DNA of 64,000 nt from Sphingobacteruim zhuxiongii (GTDB lineage: Bacteria; Bacteroidota; Bacteroidia; Sphingobacteriales; Sphingobacteriaceae). The notes below the pieces were generated by a model, which worked only from the letters and a program-made list of their open reading frames with translations, was not told the DNA's origin and searched no databases. Positions 1-7,535 of the stretch are shown here, piece by piece (the first letter of the stretch is position 1; the number at the start of each line of letters is the position of its first letter). The translations under genes and the position numbers were made by a program. Location: assembly GCF_009557615.1 (NCBI RefSeq), contig NZ_CP045652.1:992001-1056000 (forward strand), written 5' to 3'.

Positions 1-678
1 ATAGCGCTCGGCATTTGCATGTAATTTAAAGCCTGCCGTATGTATTGTACATTTCTCACGAATGCAGGTCAGGATATCTTGAAGCTCGCGGCGTTCTGGG
101 CTATGGTAGTAGACATCTCCCAGCGCAACTAACTTGACGCTTAGCTCTTTTGCTGATTGATTCAGGCGGAATAATATTTTGGCGTCATCCCCGCGATACA
201 GTCGATTCGCACCTAAATAAAGATGCTCCCCAAGATGAGCTTGATAATCGCGAAGTGCTTCTATATAATCCAAATCGATATGAAAGCTGCTGTCAAGCTT
301 CTCCGGAGGTAGCATGACAAACTTTAGCCCCTCGGCATAGGCATATACATCTTTACGATAGAGATGACATTGTCCTTTTTCTGCGCGTAAATTCCCCACC
401 GTTAATAAACTAGATAAGCGTCCATAGGCAGCGCGATCGGTCGGATAAGCAAGCAAGCTAGGTCCATCGATTAGATCTAATCGACAGGAAGGAATCAGAC
501 GAATAGCATGTTTCTTTGCCGCCACATGTGCGCGAACAATGCCAGCAAAAGTATTCCTATCGTTAATAGCAATGGCTTTATACCCCAATTTTGCGGCCTG
601 CTCCATCAGTTCATCCGGGTGAGAAGCACCTCGCAAAAAGCTGAAATTGCTGGTTACCTGTAATTCAATATAACTCAT
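1..678 (-). CDS. dnaE2: Error-prone DNA polymerase III alpha subunit DnaE2, N-terminal part (cut by window edge)
   Basis: Reading the minus strand from ATG at 678 gives 226 codons without a stop up to the window edge. The start MSYIELQVTSNFSFLRGASH is the typical opening of the DnaE2 PHP domain, and RNTFAGIVRAHVAAKK and LGDVYYHSPERRELQ follow the PHP pattern. DnaE2 is the translesion polymerase of the ImuA-ImuB-DnaE2 mutasome, which makes damage-induced mutations. It starts 3 bp after the imuB stop, so it is the third gene of that operon. Palm, fingers and beta-clamp regions lie outside the window. The family call is firm because motif and neighbours agree; whether the rest of the gene is intact cannot be seen. 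Confidence 0.92.
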   Translation of the reverse strand, partial: MSYIELQVTSNFSFLRGASHPDELMEQAAKLGYKAIAINDRNTFAGIVRAHVAAKKHAIRLIPSCRLDLIDGPSLLAYPTDRAAYGRLSSLLTVGNLRAEKGQCHLYRKDVYAYAEGLKFVMLPPEKLDSSFHIDLDYIEALRDYQAHLGEHLYLGANRLYRGDDAKILFRLNQSAKELSVKLVALGDVYYHSPERRELQDILTCIREKCTIHTAGFKLHANAERY

Positions 679-681
679 CTG

Positions 682-2184
682 CTATGCGAAAAAACCATGT
701 ATAAACCACTGATCCGATTCTTTATCCCCATAATGCCCTGAACGATATAGCCAGTAGCGTTGGCCTTTATCATCTTCCACTGCATAATAATCTCGGTGTT
801 CTCCCGGATCTAACCACCATTCTCGCTCAATACGCTCGGGGCCATCTGCCTTGCGGACAAGATGACGAAGTCCCTTATATTGGAAAACCATAGGTGGATA
901 ATCGGGGATAGGCGCCGTGACGTTAATTCGTTCCGGCTGAGCGAGCAGACGAGTTGGTCGCGGACGATCTAAAGGCCAGTCGAAACTCGATTTCTCCGCG
1001 ATGGAAGCCACTTGCCGCATGGAGCGCTCAGGCCAATAGTGTTGGGCTGGCAGGTAACGGAAAATTTCACAAGCCATATCTCTATTTTTTAAACGATCTA
1101 ACAATTCGGTTAGCCCGCTATCTTCTAAGCCTGTACGCGTATTCCATAAAATCTCTTGATTCGCTTCGGCATCTTCTACTTTGTTGGCTTCTAAGACAAA
1201 GAGTTCTATGCCTAATGCCGGTTCAATCTGTGAAATTTTGAGCGCGAATAATTTGAATAGATGCGGTATATAAGCGGTAGAGCGGCTTGTGCCAATGCTA
1301 ATTTGTTCGATTTTCCCATCAATACGATGGCAAGTCAATGAAGCCTCTCGGATACCTTTACCTTCATTCGCTAGTCGATTGCAAAGACTTTCCAGTAATT
1401 TCTCTAAGGCAATTTCAATTCCCTTATCGGTATTAATTGGTTCCAAACAGGGTAATCTATCCTCATAAGGAGCAATAGGTTTTAAAGGAAGTATAAATTC
1501 TTCCTCATAGCCTAAAGCCTGCGCTAATCTTAAGACTGAATGATCTCCAAAACGACGACGTAGAACTGAACGAGGCATGCCTACAAAACTTTTAATCTGT
1601 TTTAAGCCGAGGCGATACATGCGTTCAACAACAGGTACTTCTAGGCGTAGTGCCATGGGAGGTAGACTTAATAAGGCTTCCAATTGTTGCCCCGTGGGAA
1701 TAATGCTATTTCGTTTACCATAGCGTGTTACTGCCCAAGCGGCACCAATGCTATCGGCTATTGCTATGCGCGCTTCATAGCCATATTGAGCAAAACGGGA
1801 AACAATATGTTGCAAGTATTTCTCTTCCCCAGACCAGAGATGAGCACAGCCGCTAATATCAAGAATAAGCCCATCGGGCTCATCTAAGGCAACAATAGGG
1901 GTAAAGCGGATGCACCAAAGACCAATTGCTTTTAATAACTTTTCTTGAAGACCTATACGCTCATCCAAGACCGTTAGCGAGGGGAAAAAAGCTTTCGCAT
2001 CGGCAACAAGCATACCTTGTACAATGGCATGTTTCTCGGCGGCAGGATTGGCCGCCTTAATCAGCATGCGCCCATGCACAGGACTCGCAAATACGAAAGG
2101 AAGGTCCCGTAAGTCAGGCTTACGCTTGCTCTGCCAATCGGTTGTCAAATAGGGAAACCATATAGAAGCATATCTCTTTTTCAT
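682..2184 (-). CDS. imuB: ImuB-like Y-family polymerase homologue (mutasome adaptor)
   Basis: A 500-residue Y-family (DinB/UmuC-like) protein. The N-terminus reads YASIWFPYLTTDW where active DinB enzymes have the acidic DxDxF metal site, and LDISGCAHLW appears near residues 107-117 as in ImuB proteins. ImuB is therefore expected to be catalytically inactive and to link DnaE2 to the sliding clamp and ImuA. It lies between imuA (6-bp gap) and dnaE2 (3-bp gap) and is surely co-transcribed with them. Length and context fit ImuB rather than DinB (about 350-400 aa) or UmuC (about 420 aa). The inactive state is inferred from the missing acidic motif. Confidence 0.93.
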   Translation of the reverse strand: MKKRYASIWFPYLTTDWQSKRKPDLRDLPFVFASPVHGRMLIKAANPAAEKHAIVQGMLVADAKAFFPSLTVLDERIGLQEKLLKAIGLWCIRFTPIVALDEPDGLILDISGCAHLWSGEEKYLQHIVSRFAQYGYEARIAIADSIGAAWAVTRYGKRNSIIPTGQQLEALLSLPPMALRLEVPVVERMYRLGLKQIKSFVGMPRSVLRRRFGDHSVLRLAQALGYEEEFILPLKPIAPYEDRLPCLEPINTDKGIEIALEKLLESLCNRLANEGKGIREASLTCHRIDGKIEQISIGTSRSTAYIPHLFKLFALKISQIEPALGIELFVLEANKVEDAEANQEILWNTRTGLEDSGLTELLDRLKNRDMACEIFRYLPAQHYWPERSMRQVASIAEKSSFDWPLDRPRPTRLLAQPERINVTAPIPDYPPMVFQYKGLRHLVRKADGPERIEREWWLDPGEHRDYYAVEDDKGQRYWLYRSGHYGDKESDQWFIHGFFA

Positions 2185-2190
2185 CGTCCA

Positions 2191-2928
2191 TTAACCTGTC
2201 TGCTGTGTTCTTTCGGAAAATATAGCAGGCTCTGCTTGTTGAAAAATAGGACGAATTCCTTGCGTTGAAAACTCCACCTGCCAACGTCCAGGATTACCAT
2301 TACGAACCTTTAGCAATTCTACATCCCAGCGCGGAAAACCAATGCCAGGCAACCCATCGGCAGCATAACTCGCCAAAGGCTTAATTCGCCAACGCGCAGT
2401 ACAGGCGGTAGCAACCAATGTTTTGGGGTTGTGTCGTAAAATAAAACCGACGACTTGACTCTTTTCTACAGCAAGTTGCAGTCTGCGAGTCTGCGTATAA
2501 TCAAGCTTATGAACCTCCGCAACAACACCCGAAATACCCGGACATTTTAAAGCCTCTTCCATCGCCCAAAGCACATCCTTTTCCTTTTGCATACAAACAA
2601 TCACAACGCGCTCAGGCTCCACACCGAAAGTCTTAATTGCGATGGGAAACAGCGATTTAAAGCTGCTAATCCAAAGACAGACGCCTTTGCTTTTCATTAA
2701 TTTGCTTAGTAGCGCACTCATGAATCCACAAGAAGCAGCACCTTCTTCTCGACCTGTGCTAATAAACTCATGGATACTACCTTTGGGAAAGATGCCGTTA
2801 GGAAAAGCCTCCTCAATTGGGCCGAGCCCAAGACGTTCTTCTTGGCTATCTCGAGGTTTTATTCCCTGCCAAAGCAACATATCGTTCTTCAGCTTACTGA
2901 TTAATGCTTGTCTATCTTCTACCATCAT
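2191..2928 (-). CDS. imuA: ImuA, RecA-like mutasome protein
   Basis: A 245-residue RecA/SulA-related protein heading the imuA-imuB-dnaE2 operon. The segment FPNGIFPKGSIHEF (about residues 39-52) is typical of ImuA, and the following STGREEGAASCGF sits where RecA has its Walker A loop but is degenerate. ImuA is an accessory factor of damage-induced mutagenesis that interacts with ImuB. Two adjacent ATG codons (2928 and 2925) follow a strong AGGAGG at 2931-2936; the second has the better 5-nt spacing. The promoter carries two palindromes (separate entry), so damage-responsive repression is likely. The gene is identified mostly by operon context plus the N-terminal motif. Confidence 0.85.
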   Translation of the reverse strand: MMVEDRQALISKLKNDMLLWQGIKPRDSQEERLGLGPIEEAFPNGIFPKGSIHEFISTGREEGAASCGFMSALLSKLMKSKGVCLWISSFKSLFPIAIKTFGVEPERVVIVCMQKEKDVLWAMEEALKCPGISGVVAEVHKLDYTQTRRLQLAVEKSQVVGFILRHNPKTLVATACTARWRIKPLASYAADGLPGIGFPRWDVELLKVRNGNPGRWQVEFSTQGIRPIFQQAEPAIFSERTQQTG

Positions 2929-2954
2929 TCCCTCCTAAATAAAGGTTTTCAAAA

Positions 2955-3013
2955 CAAAATTAATACTAAAATATTTAGTAAACAACACTTGTTTAAAACT
3001 AAATTATTTAGTA
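2955..3013 (-). promoter_or_regulatory. imuA operon promoter with two palindromic operators
   Basis: On the minus strand a Bacteroidota-type -7 element TAATTTTG (2955-2962) is preceded by GTTG (2983-2986), with TTG 20 bp upstream of the -7. The spacer holds a perfect 7-3-7 palindrome, TACTAAA-ATA-TTTAGTA (2964-2980). A second copy, AACTAAA-TTA-TTTAGTA (2997-3013), lies 33 bp away centre to centre, about three helical turns. A repressor on the first site would cover both promoter elements. A LexA-like or S24/HTH regulator is the natural guess, but no such gene is in the window. Confidence 0.7.
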
Positions 3014-3094
3014 AAAACAATAGAGGTAAAATGCATTTGAACAAGCTTGAAAACTAGGAGTACTGAAAATTTACATGCACTTTCGTTGGTATAG

Positions 3095-3143
3095 ATCCCT
3101 TTCACATCCCTTTCAAACCCAATACAGATCCCAATCAAACCCC
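3095..3143. repeat. Degenerate 11-bp tandem repeat with phased C-tracts
   Basis: Four consecutive 11-bp units occur at 3095, 3106, 3117 and 3128 (ATCCCTTTCAC, ATCCCTTTCAA, ACCCAATACAG, ATCCCAATCAA), followed by a partial ACCCC at 3139. Each unit has a CCC tract near its start, so the minus strand carries G-tracts every 10-12 bp. Together with the operators and the hairpin at 3130-3165, this fills the 313-bp gap between imuA and the SGNH hydrolase. Function unknown. Confidence 0.7.
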
Positions 3144-3165
3144 TTCGGAAGCGGGTCTGATTGGG
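3130..3165. repeat. Imperfect hairpin downstream of the 11-bp repeat
   Basis: CCCAATCA (3130-3137) pairs with TGATTGGG (3158-3165). After one mismatch, ACCC pairs with GGGT around a CTTCGGAAG core. It ends about 75 bp before the SGNH hydrolase ATG and overlaps the last 11-bp repeat unit. It could be a leader structure, a REP-like element or a weak terminator. There is no U-tract on either side. Confidence 0.55.
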
Positions 3166-3241
3166 AGTTAATCCGAAGCATTCCTTAGGGATTGATTTGA
3201 ATAAAGTTTTGTATCTTGTTCTCAAAAAAATCAAACCTAAC

Positions 3242-4054
3242 ATGAACCTAACTCATGCAATCATGGCTTGCTGTGCTACATTTCTGAGCGTCAATGCGAG
3301 CGCAAAAGCCAATTTTATTTTTCTGGGAAACGAGCCATTCGTCCAGCAGGAGCTTTTAGCCGACAGCACATTGCCAGATCAACAAGCGATAGCAACATTA
3401 TTAAAAAGCAAAACACCCATTACCTGGCTTTTTGCAGGAAATAGCATTACCCAAGGGGCGAAACATACACATGGTTCGCGTACCTATTCGGAGATATTCT
3501 TTGAGCGTGTGCGTTATGAGATGGGAAGATATCGCGATATAATTATTAATATGGGGGTCAGTGGAAATACCAGTAAAAATGTGCTAGACGATTTTGACTG
3601 GCGCGTAGCACATAGCAAACCTCAGGTGGTCTTCTTGATGATTGGTACCAATGATGCCGCCACAGACAAGGCAATCTCTGTAGAACAATATGGGGAAAAC
3701 TTAAAAACGCTTATTCAAAAAATTCGCGCATTAGGGGCTATTCCGGTATTGTTAAGTCCTACACCCATTCTCGAATCGCATGCACCCGAACGTGCTAACT
3801 TAAAACACTATGTCATCAAGATGAGTGAAGTTGTCCAAAAAGAACAAGTAATCTTTGTGAATCAATGGGAGATTTGGAACGGAGAACTAAAAGCGAAATA
3901 TAAAGATCAGTGGTCAAAATTACTCTTAAATGATCCGCTACATCCCAACGGCTTAGGGCATAAAGAAATGGCAATATCCTTGTTTAAAGCATTGTCAATT
4001 TTCGACCCAAAACAACCTACCTGCGGAGGGGAATATTATGAAGGATATCATTAA
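3242..4054 (+). CDS. Secreted SGNH/GDSL-type esterase
   Basis: A 270-residue protein starting at ATG 3242; the frame is open upstream to a TTG at 3161, but only the ATG gives a signal peptide (MNLTHAIMACC...VNASAKA). SGNH blocks are in order: AGNSITQG (catalytic Ser68), GVSGNTS (Gly block), GTND (134-138 region, Asn137) and DPLHPNGLGH (Asp231, His234). The family hydrolyses esters of sugars, lipids or acetylated polysaccharides; the substrate cannot be told. The likely location is periplasm or outside the cell. It stands alone, downstream of a repeat-rich intergenic region and 80 bp ahead of a membrane protein/ABC pair. Confidence 0.85.
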   Translation: MNLTHAIMACCATFLSVNASAKANFIFLGNEPFVQQELLADSTLPDQQAIATLLKSKTPITWLFAGNSITQGAKHTHGSRTYSEIFFERVRYEMGRYRDIIINMGVSGNTSKNVLDDFDWRVAHSKPQVVFLMIGTNDAATDKAISVEQYGENLKTLIQKIRALGAIPVLLSPTPILESHAPERANLKHYVIKMSEVVQKEQVIFVNQWEIWNGELKAKYKDQWSKLLLNDPLHPNGLGHKEMAISLFKALSIFDPKQPTCGGEYYEGYH

Positions 4055-4134
4055 GCAATCGCCTTTCCTTGTTAAAAGCTGTTAAAAGCAAAAAGAATAT
4101 GATTAGGCTTCTTAAAGTTTGAATAACTTTAAGA

Positions 4135-4419
4135 ATGCCTATTCAATTTAAACATATTAGACCTATTTATGTGCCCGCTTTGTTAATTAATCTCTTTATC
4201 ACGGGATGTTTTAGCATGTCGGTTTTGGCCATGGCAACCAGCTACTTTACCTTTGGATTTTTGGCATCCATGTTTGTTACCGAATTGTTCGTTAAAAAAT
4301 ACGTATACCTTTTTCGAAACCTAGGTTATTCTCGATTTAAACTCTGGGCCTATTGTTGGATTTTTAATTTAGCACCAGGCATACTCATCCTTTTTATTCG
4401 CTCACTATGGAAGAGTTAA
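4135..4419 (+). CDS. Small multi-pass membrane protein coupled to an ABC ATPase
   Basis: A 94-residue hydrophobic protein not recognised as any named family. Hydrophobic stretches near residues 12-34, 38-54 and 72-91 suggest three membrane segments, with a basic stretch (VKKYVYLFRNLGYSRFK) between the last two. Its last 13 bases overlap the start of the ABC ATPase (ATG inside CACTATGGAAGAG), which points to translational coupling. It may be the membrane partner of that ATPase, although it is far shorter than a usual ABC permease. The coding call rests on codon structure and the overlap. Confidence 0.6.
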   Translation: MPIQFKHIRPIYVPALLINLFITGCFSMSVLAMATSYFTFGFLASMFVTELFVKKYVYLFRNLGYSRFKLWAYCWIFNLAPGILILFIRSLWKS

Positions 4420-5096
4420 AAGAACTGTTTGCGGATTCTATCGAATTTGAATATCATTATAATCAGCGTCTAATTAATGGCGGCGTTCTAATCCTTCGTC
4501 CAGGCAAGATTACAGGTTTGCTGGGGAGAAACGGTTGTGGGAAATCAACACTAATGAAAATAATTTTCGGGACCGTTCGACCTGCTCATGCATTTATACG
4601 GGTGAATGGAAAACGCGTCAACAAGGCATACTTAACTACTGAGGTTTGCTACCTTCCTCAAGATACTTTTCTACCAACTTGGTTAACAGTCGATCGTGTT
4701 ATCAACATGATGATTGATCAGAAGGAATCTTTACAGGCCATTCAAAGCAATCCGCTCATTCAGCCTCATTTGAAGGACTCGATTGCTGACTTATCCGGAG
4801 GCGAACTTCGCTATTTAGAAATCTTACTCATACTCCATAGACCGGCCACTTTTATCCTATTAGATGAACCATTTACAGGCCTATCACCGCTGTTAAAGGA
4901 TATGGTTCAAGAATTGATTCTTTCTTTTAAAGCGAAAAAAGGAATTCTCATATCCGATCATGACTATCATAATGTATTAGCCATCAGCGATGAATTATTC
5001 CTAATGCAGAATGGAGCCTGCAGAATTTTAAATGATAAAAGAGAATTGGAATTATTTTATGTTCCTGAAGGAACGTTTGACCATAATACCGAATAA
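4407..5096 (+). CDS. ABC transporter ATP-binding protein
   Basis: A 229-residue ABC ATPase with the full motif set: Walker A GRNGCGKST (40-48), Q-loop Gln85 (YLPQD), signature LSGGE (129-133), Walker B FILLDEP (149-155) and H-loop His185 (SDHD). The short SSGGELR/YLEILLIL region and LDEPFTGLSP resemble export- or LPS-type ATPases. It hydrolyses ATP at the cytoplasmic face to drive a membrane partner. No permease of normal size is adjacent; the only candidate is the overlapping 94-residue membrane protein. It could instead serve a permease elsewhere or act as a non-transport regulator. Confidence 0.88.
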   Translation: MEELKELFADSIEFEYHYNQRLINGGVLILRPGKITGLLGRNGCGKSTLMKIIFGTVRPAHAFIRVNGKRVNKAYLTTEVCYLPQDTFLPTWLTVDRVINMMIDQKESLQAIQSNPLIQPHLKDSIADLSGGELRYLEILLILHRPATFILLDEPFTGLSPLLKDMVQELILSFKAKKGILISDHDYHNVLAISDELFLMQNGACRILNDKRELELFYVPEGTFDHNTE

Positions 5097-5097
5097 A

Positions 5098-5129
5098 TCT
5101 GCCTTAGAAATTCCTATTTAGTATATTTG
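5098..5129 (+). promoter_or_regulatory. Bacteroidota-type promoter of the dihydroorotase operon
   Basis: A perfect -7 element TATATTTG lies at 5122-5129, with TCTG at 5098-5101 as a one-mismatch -33 element at 20-bp spacing. It ends 21 bp before ATG 5151. Because the in-frame TTG at 5127 lies inside the -7 element, the coding region must start at 5151. Confidence 0.6.
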
Positions 5130-5150
5130 TTTATCCTAAAAAAAATATAC

Positions 5151-6485
5151 ATGTCTACAATACTTATCAAGAATGCGCAGGTTGTCAATGAAGGGGAGAT
5201 TAAGGCGCAAGATTTATTGATTAAAGATGGGCGTATAGACAAAATCGCTAGTACGATTGATGCGCACGCTGAAAAGGTAATTAATGCGGATGGCTTACAC
5301 TTATTTCCGGGATTGATTGATGATCAAGTTCACTTCCGTGAGCCGGGTTTAACTTATAAAGCCAATATCTTTACAGAGAGTCGCGCTGCCGTAGCAGGTG
5401 GTACTACCTCTTTTATGGAGATGCCTAATACGGTACCAAATACCTTGACACAAAAATTGTTGCAAGATAAATACGATATAGGGCAAGATAGCTCCTTAGC
5501 GAATTATTCTTTTTTCATGGGGGCAGCGAATGATAACCTAGATGAGGTCTTGAAAACGAATCCACGCGATGTCTGTGGTATCAAGATCTTTATGGGTTCC
5601 TCAACAGGGAATATGTTGGTGGATAATGAACAATCGTTGGAAGCTATTTTTTCTCAAGCGCCAACCTTAATCGCCACACACTGTGAGGATGAAGCAACCA
5701 TTCAAGCTAATCTTGCGGCCTATAAGGAAAAATATGGAGAGCATGTCACCATTGAAATGCATCCACTTATTCGTTCAGCGGAAGCTTGCTATCTATCCTC
5801 TTCGAAAGCAGTCGAACTTGCTAAAAAGAACAATACTAGATTGCATATCTTACATATTTCTACGGCTCGAGAAACAGCCTTGTTTGAAAATACAATCCCT
5901 TTGGAACAAAAGAGAATAACAGCAGAAGCTTGTATTCACCATCTTTGGTTTTCGGATGCAGATTATAAAACTAAAGGTAATTTCATTAAATGGAACCCTG
6001 CAGTAAAGACAGCAACGGATCGAGATGGAATCCTAAAAGCGGTATTGGATGGGCATATCGATGTGATTGCCACAGATCACGCTCCACATACTTTCGAGGA
6101 AAAATCACAACCTTATTTGCAGGCACCATCGGGAGGACCTTTAGTGCAACATGCCCTTCAAGCGCTGCTAGATTTAGTGAAGCAAGGAAAAATGACTTTG
6201 GAACAATTAGTTCAAAAGACAGCGCATAATACGGCGACCTTATTTCAGATTGAACAACGTGGATATATTCGTGAAGGCTATTGGGCAGATTTGGTTTTAG
6301 TAGATTTGAATAAACCCTATACGGTTAATAAAACTAATATTTTATCGAAATGTGGCTGGTCGCCATTTGAAGAATATACTTTCTCGTCGACTATTGAACA
6401 CACGCTAGTTTCTGGAAACATCGCATATAGCAATGGTCAAATTATAGAAGTAGGTTCAGGTCATCGTTTACTTTTTAATAGATAA
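5151..6485 (+). CDS. pyrC: Dihydroorotase
   Basis: A 444-residue class I amidohydrolase that cyclises N-carbamoyl-aspartate to dihydroorotate in pyrimidine synthesis, in the cytosol. Visible motifs are FPGLIDDQVHFREPG (about 52-66), MPNTVPNT, GIKIFMGSSTGNM, THCEDE, HILHIST and ATDHAPHTFEEK, matching the family over full length. The usual DxHxHFR metal motif reads DDQVHFR, so Gln59 replaces the first His. I believe this occurs widely in Bacteroidota enzymes, but that is from memory. It starts a close-packed unit with two peptidase genes (2-bp and 1-bp gaps). ATG 5151 was chosen because the TTG at 5127 is inside the promoter. Confidence 0.93.
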   Translation: MSTILIKNAQVVNEGEIKAQDLLIKDGRIDKIASTIDAHAEKVINADGLHLFPGLIDDQVHFREPGLTYKANIFTESRAAVAGGTTSFMEMPNTVPNTLTQKLLQDKYDIGQDSSLANYSFFMGAANDNLDEVLKTNPRDVCGIKIFMGSSTGNMLVDNEQSLEAIFSQAPTLIATHCEDEATIQANLAAYKEKYGEHVTIEMHPLIRSAEACYLSSSKAVELAKKNNTRLHILHISTARETALFENTIPLEQKRITAEACIHHLWFSDADYKTKGNFIKWNPAVKTATDRDGILKAVLDGHIDVIATDHAPHTFEEKSQPYLQAPSGGPLVQHALQALLDLVKQGKMTLEQLVQKTAHNTATLFQIEQRGYIREGYWADLVLVDLNKPYTVNKTNILSKCGWSPFEEYTFSSTIEHTLVSGNIAYSNGQIIEVGSGHRLLFNR

Positions 6486-6487
6486 TA

Positions 6488-7534
6488 ATGGATAAACGTT
6501 CATTCTTAAAATCCCTAGGTTTAGGGATGGCTGCGCTTCCATTCGCAGGGAGTTCAGATGCCTTAGCGATGGCAGCACAAGTAAAACCTTTATTGAAGGG
6601 AAATGTATTGAAGGCAGGCGACACCATCGGGATTATCACACCTGCAAGTGCCTTAGGTGATGAAGATGCCATTACGTTGACGAAGGAAGTCTTATCATAC
6701 TTTGGTTTCAAGGTCAAAGAAGGAAAATATATACGCGAACGTTATGGCAATTTAGCCGGTACTGATGCGCAACGATTGGAGGATTTACACCAAATGTTTG
6801 CGGATAAATCAGTTGCTGGAATTCTATGTATTCGTGGTGGCGCTGGTGCTTCGCGTTTGTTATCAAAGATTGATTATAAATTGATTGCTAATAATCCTAA
6901 AGTACTCTTAGGCTATAGTGATATCACTGCGCTGATTATGGCCTTTCAAGCAAAGGCTAGCTTAGTAACTTTCCACGGTCCGGTAGGTACTTCTAATTGG
7001 AGTAACTTTGTTGCCAATACCTTTAAGGATCAGTTTATCGATAATAAATTGGTCACCTTTGCTAATCCAGCGAAAAAGGGAGACAATATCGTACAGTACA
7101 AGGATCGTATAACCACTATTAATCCAGGAGTTGTAGAAGGAAAATTATTAGGAGGAAACTTGACTTTAATATCTGGTCTTTGTGGTTCGCCCTACCTTCC
7201 TGATTTTAAGGACAGCATTCTATTTCTTGAAGAGATTAATGAAAGTCCAGAAAAGGTAGATCGTATGTTCTGCCAGTTAATGAATGCGGGTATACTTTCG
7301 CAAATCAAGGGTTTTGTTTTCGGAAAATGTACAGGCTGCTCCCCATCGGGCGGCTATGGTTCCTTAAACCTAGATCAAATCCTCCGGGATTTCATAAAAC
7401 CATTAAATATTCCGGCCTACACGGGGGCGGTAATTGGGCATATCGATGATCAGTTCTTATTGCCTGTCGGGGTGAAAGTTCGCCTAGATGCAGATAAAGG
7501 AACAATAGAGATCTTAGAAAAAGCGTTAATTTAA
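6488..7534 (+). CDS. LD-carboxypeptidase, family S66 (LdcA/YkfA-like), exported
   Basis: A 348-residue S66 serine peptidase. An N-terminal export signal with KRSFLK followed by a hydrophobic run (about 1-30) suggests a Tat or Sec substrate, unlike the cytosolic E. coli LdcA. The catalytic set is visible: Ser144 in LLGYSDITAL, Glu248/249 in FLEEINESPEKVDRM and His318 in GHIDDQF. Such enzymes release the terminal D-Ala from murein tetrapeptides. The gene lies 2 bp after pyrC and 1 bp before an M14 carboxypeptidase, so the three are probably one transcript. It may act upstream of the peptide-uptake operon at 14.2-21.2 kb, which is inference. Confidence 0.9.
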   Translation: MDKRSFLKSLGLGMAALPFAGSSDALAMAAQVKPLLKGNVLKAGDTIGIITPASALGDEDAITLTKEVLSYFGFKVKEGKYIRERYGNLAGTDAQRLEDLHQMFADKSVAGILCIRGGAGASRLLSKIDYKLIANNPKVLLGYSDITALIMAFQAKASLVTFHGPVGTSNWSNFVANTFKDQFIDNKLVTFANPAKKGDNIVQYKDRITTINPGVVEGKLLGGNLTLISGLCGSPYLPDFKDSILFLEEINESPEKVDRMFCQLMNAGILSQIKGFVFGKCTGCSPSGGYGSLNLDQILRDFIKPLNIPAYTGAVIGHIDDQFLLPVGVKVRLDADKGTIEILEKALI

Positions 7535-7535
7535 T

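Noticed and set aside
954..1887. Plus-strand reading frames opposite imuB (954-1241, 1684-1887)
   Set aside because: They lie antisense inside imuB, show no family features or promoter, and are best explained as shadows of a long real gene.
3004..3243. Minus-strand reading frame of 79 codons across the repeat and hairpin upstream of imuA
   Set aside because: It is built from the tandem repeat and operators, and has no recognisable protein features.
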